64,000 nt of DNA, taken from NCBI RefSeq assembly GCF_014207445.1, contig NZ_JACHEM010000003.1, positions 124,001 through 188,000 on the forward strand, in the 5' to 3' direction. The position numbers and the translations under genes were made by a program. The DNA is from Streptomyces candidus (GTDB lineage: Bacteria; Actinomycetota; Actinomycetes; Streptomycetales; Streptomycetaceae). A model generated the notes under the pieces. It saw only the letters and a program-made list of their open reading frames with translations, was not told the origin of the DNA and did not search any database. This document shows, one piece after another, positions 63,679-64,000 of this stretch; position 1 is the stretch's first letter; each line of letters starts with the position of its first letter.

Positions 63679-64000
63679 ATGGCATACGGTGTAAAGATCG
63701 CCAAGGGTGACGCGTACAAGCGCGCTGCCATCAAGCGTCGTCACGTCCGCATCCGCAAGCACGTCTCCGGTACGCCGGAGCGTCCTCGCCTGGTCGTGAC
63801 CCGCTCCAACCGCAACATCGTGGCGCAGGTCATCGACGACATCGCGGGCCACACGCTCGCGTCGGCGTCGACCCTGGACACCTCGATCCGCGGCGGCGAG
63901 GGCGACAAGAGCGCCCAGGCCAAGCAGGTTGGCGCGCTTGTCGCCGAGCGTGCGAAGGCCGCCGGCGTCGAGACCGTCGTGTTCGACCGTGGTGGCAACA
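63679..64000 (+). CDS. rplR: 50S ribosomal protein L18 (C-terminus beyond window edge)
   Basis: 107 codons visible of about 127. [20 protein letters not shown] start, [23 protein letters not shown] 3 bp after rplF. The frame is open at the right edge. Confidence 0.96.
   Translation, partial: MAYGVKIAKGDAYKRAAIKRRHVRIRKHVSGTPERPRLVVTRSNRNIVAQVIDDIAGHTLASASTLDTSIRGGEGDKSAQAKQVGALVAERAKAAGVETVVFDRGGN

Overview
The window is a high-GC actinobacterial chromosome segment, almost certainly Streptomyces. The coding sequence has extreme G/C third positions, and GTG (and one TTG) starts are common. RpoB, RpsL and EF-G look like Streptomyces proteins, the rifampicin-site residues carry Streptomyces numbering (D427, H437, S442), and a WhiJ-type helix-turn-helix/DUF397/ATPase group is present. 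I see no integrase, transposase, CRISPR array, phage gene or rRNA gene.

Positions 1-17000. Two tandem, paralogous sensor histidine kinases lie on the minus strand (the first runs off the left edge). Next comes a tightly coupled ten-gene nuo operon in the order A-B-C-H-I-J-K-L-M-N. It lacks nuoD, nuoE, nuoF and nuoG, and its NuoC carries a repeat-rich tail of about 340 residues. The membrane arm and the Fe-S subunits B and I keep their key residues, so this looks like a proton-pumping arm without the NADH-input module or its own NuoD. It is followed by an HtpX-type membrane protease, a YccF-family protein, a GlsB/YeaQ membrane protein, two direct alkylation-repair genes (AlkB-like, Ogt) and a YajQ-family protein.

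Positions 17000-29400. tRNA-Tyr, an NAD(P)-binding oxidoreductase, a cytosine-deaminase-like protein that seems to lack catalytic residues, tRNA-Thr, tRNA-Met, zinc-type rpmG, and two hadA/hadB-like dehydratases. Two small regulatory units follow: a TetR/MFS exporter pair with matching operators, and a divergent SDR/TetR pair with twin 20-bp operators. Then come a DUF3291 protein, murB, an adenosine-deaminase family enzyme, an aspartate aminotransferase and tRNA-Trp.

Positions 29400-47850. Core expression genes: secE-nusG, rplK-rplA, a lipoprotein gene, rplJ-rplL behind an L10 leader, rpoB-rpoC, and the str operon rpsL-rpsG-fusA-tuf. Several have clear promoters and terminators. RpoB and RpsL carry drug-sensitive residues at the usual rifampicin and streptomycin positions.

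Positions 47850-55650. An accessory insert of about 7.9 kb between tuf and rpsJ: a Tat-exported PIG-L deacetylase/propeller lipoprotein, a Uma2-family protein, a winged-helix protein with a C-terminal zinc-knuckle-like motif, a WhiJ-type regulator group (ATPase, helix-turn-helix, DUF397), and a PD-(D/E)XK-like protein.

Positions 55650-64000. The S10 and spc ribosomal protein genes, rpsJ through rplR (cut by the right edge). The rpsL and rpsJ leaders share a 25-nt element (24/25 identical) that can form a hairpin. The rpsQ-rplN junction holds three consecutive hairpins, each with a 4-nt loop.
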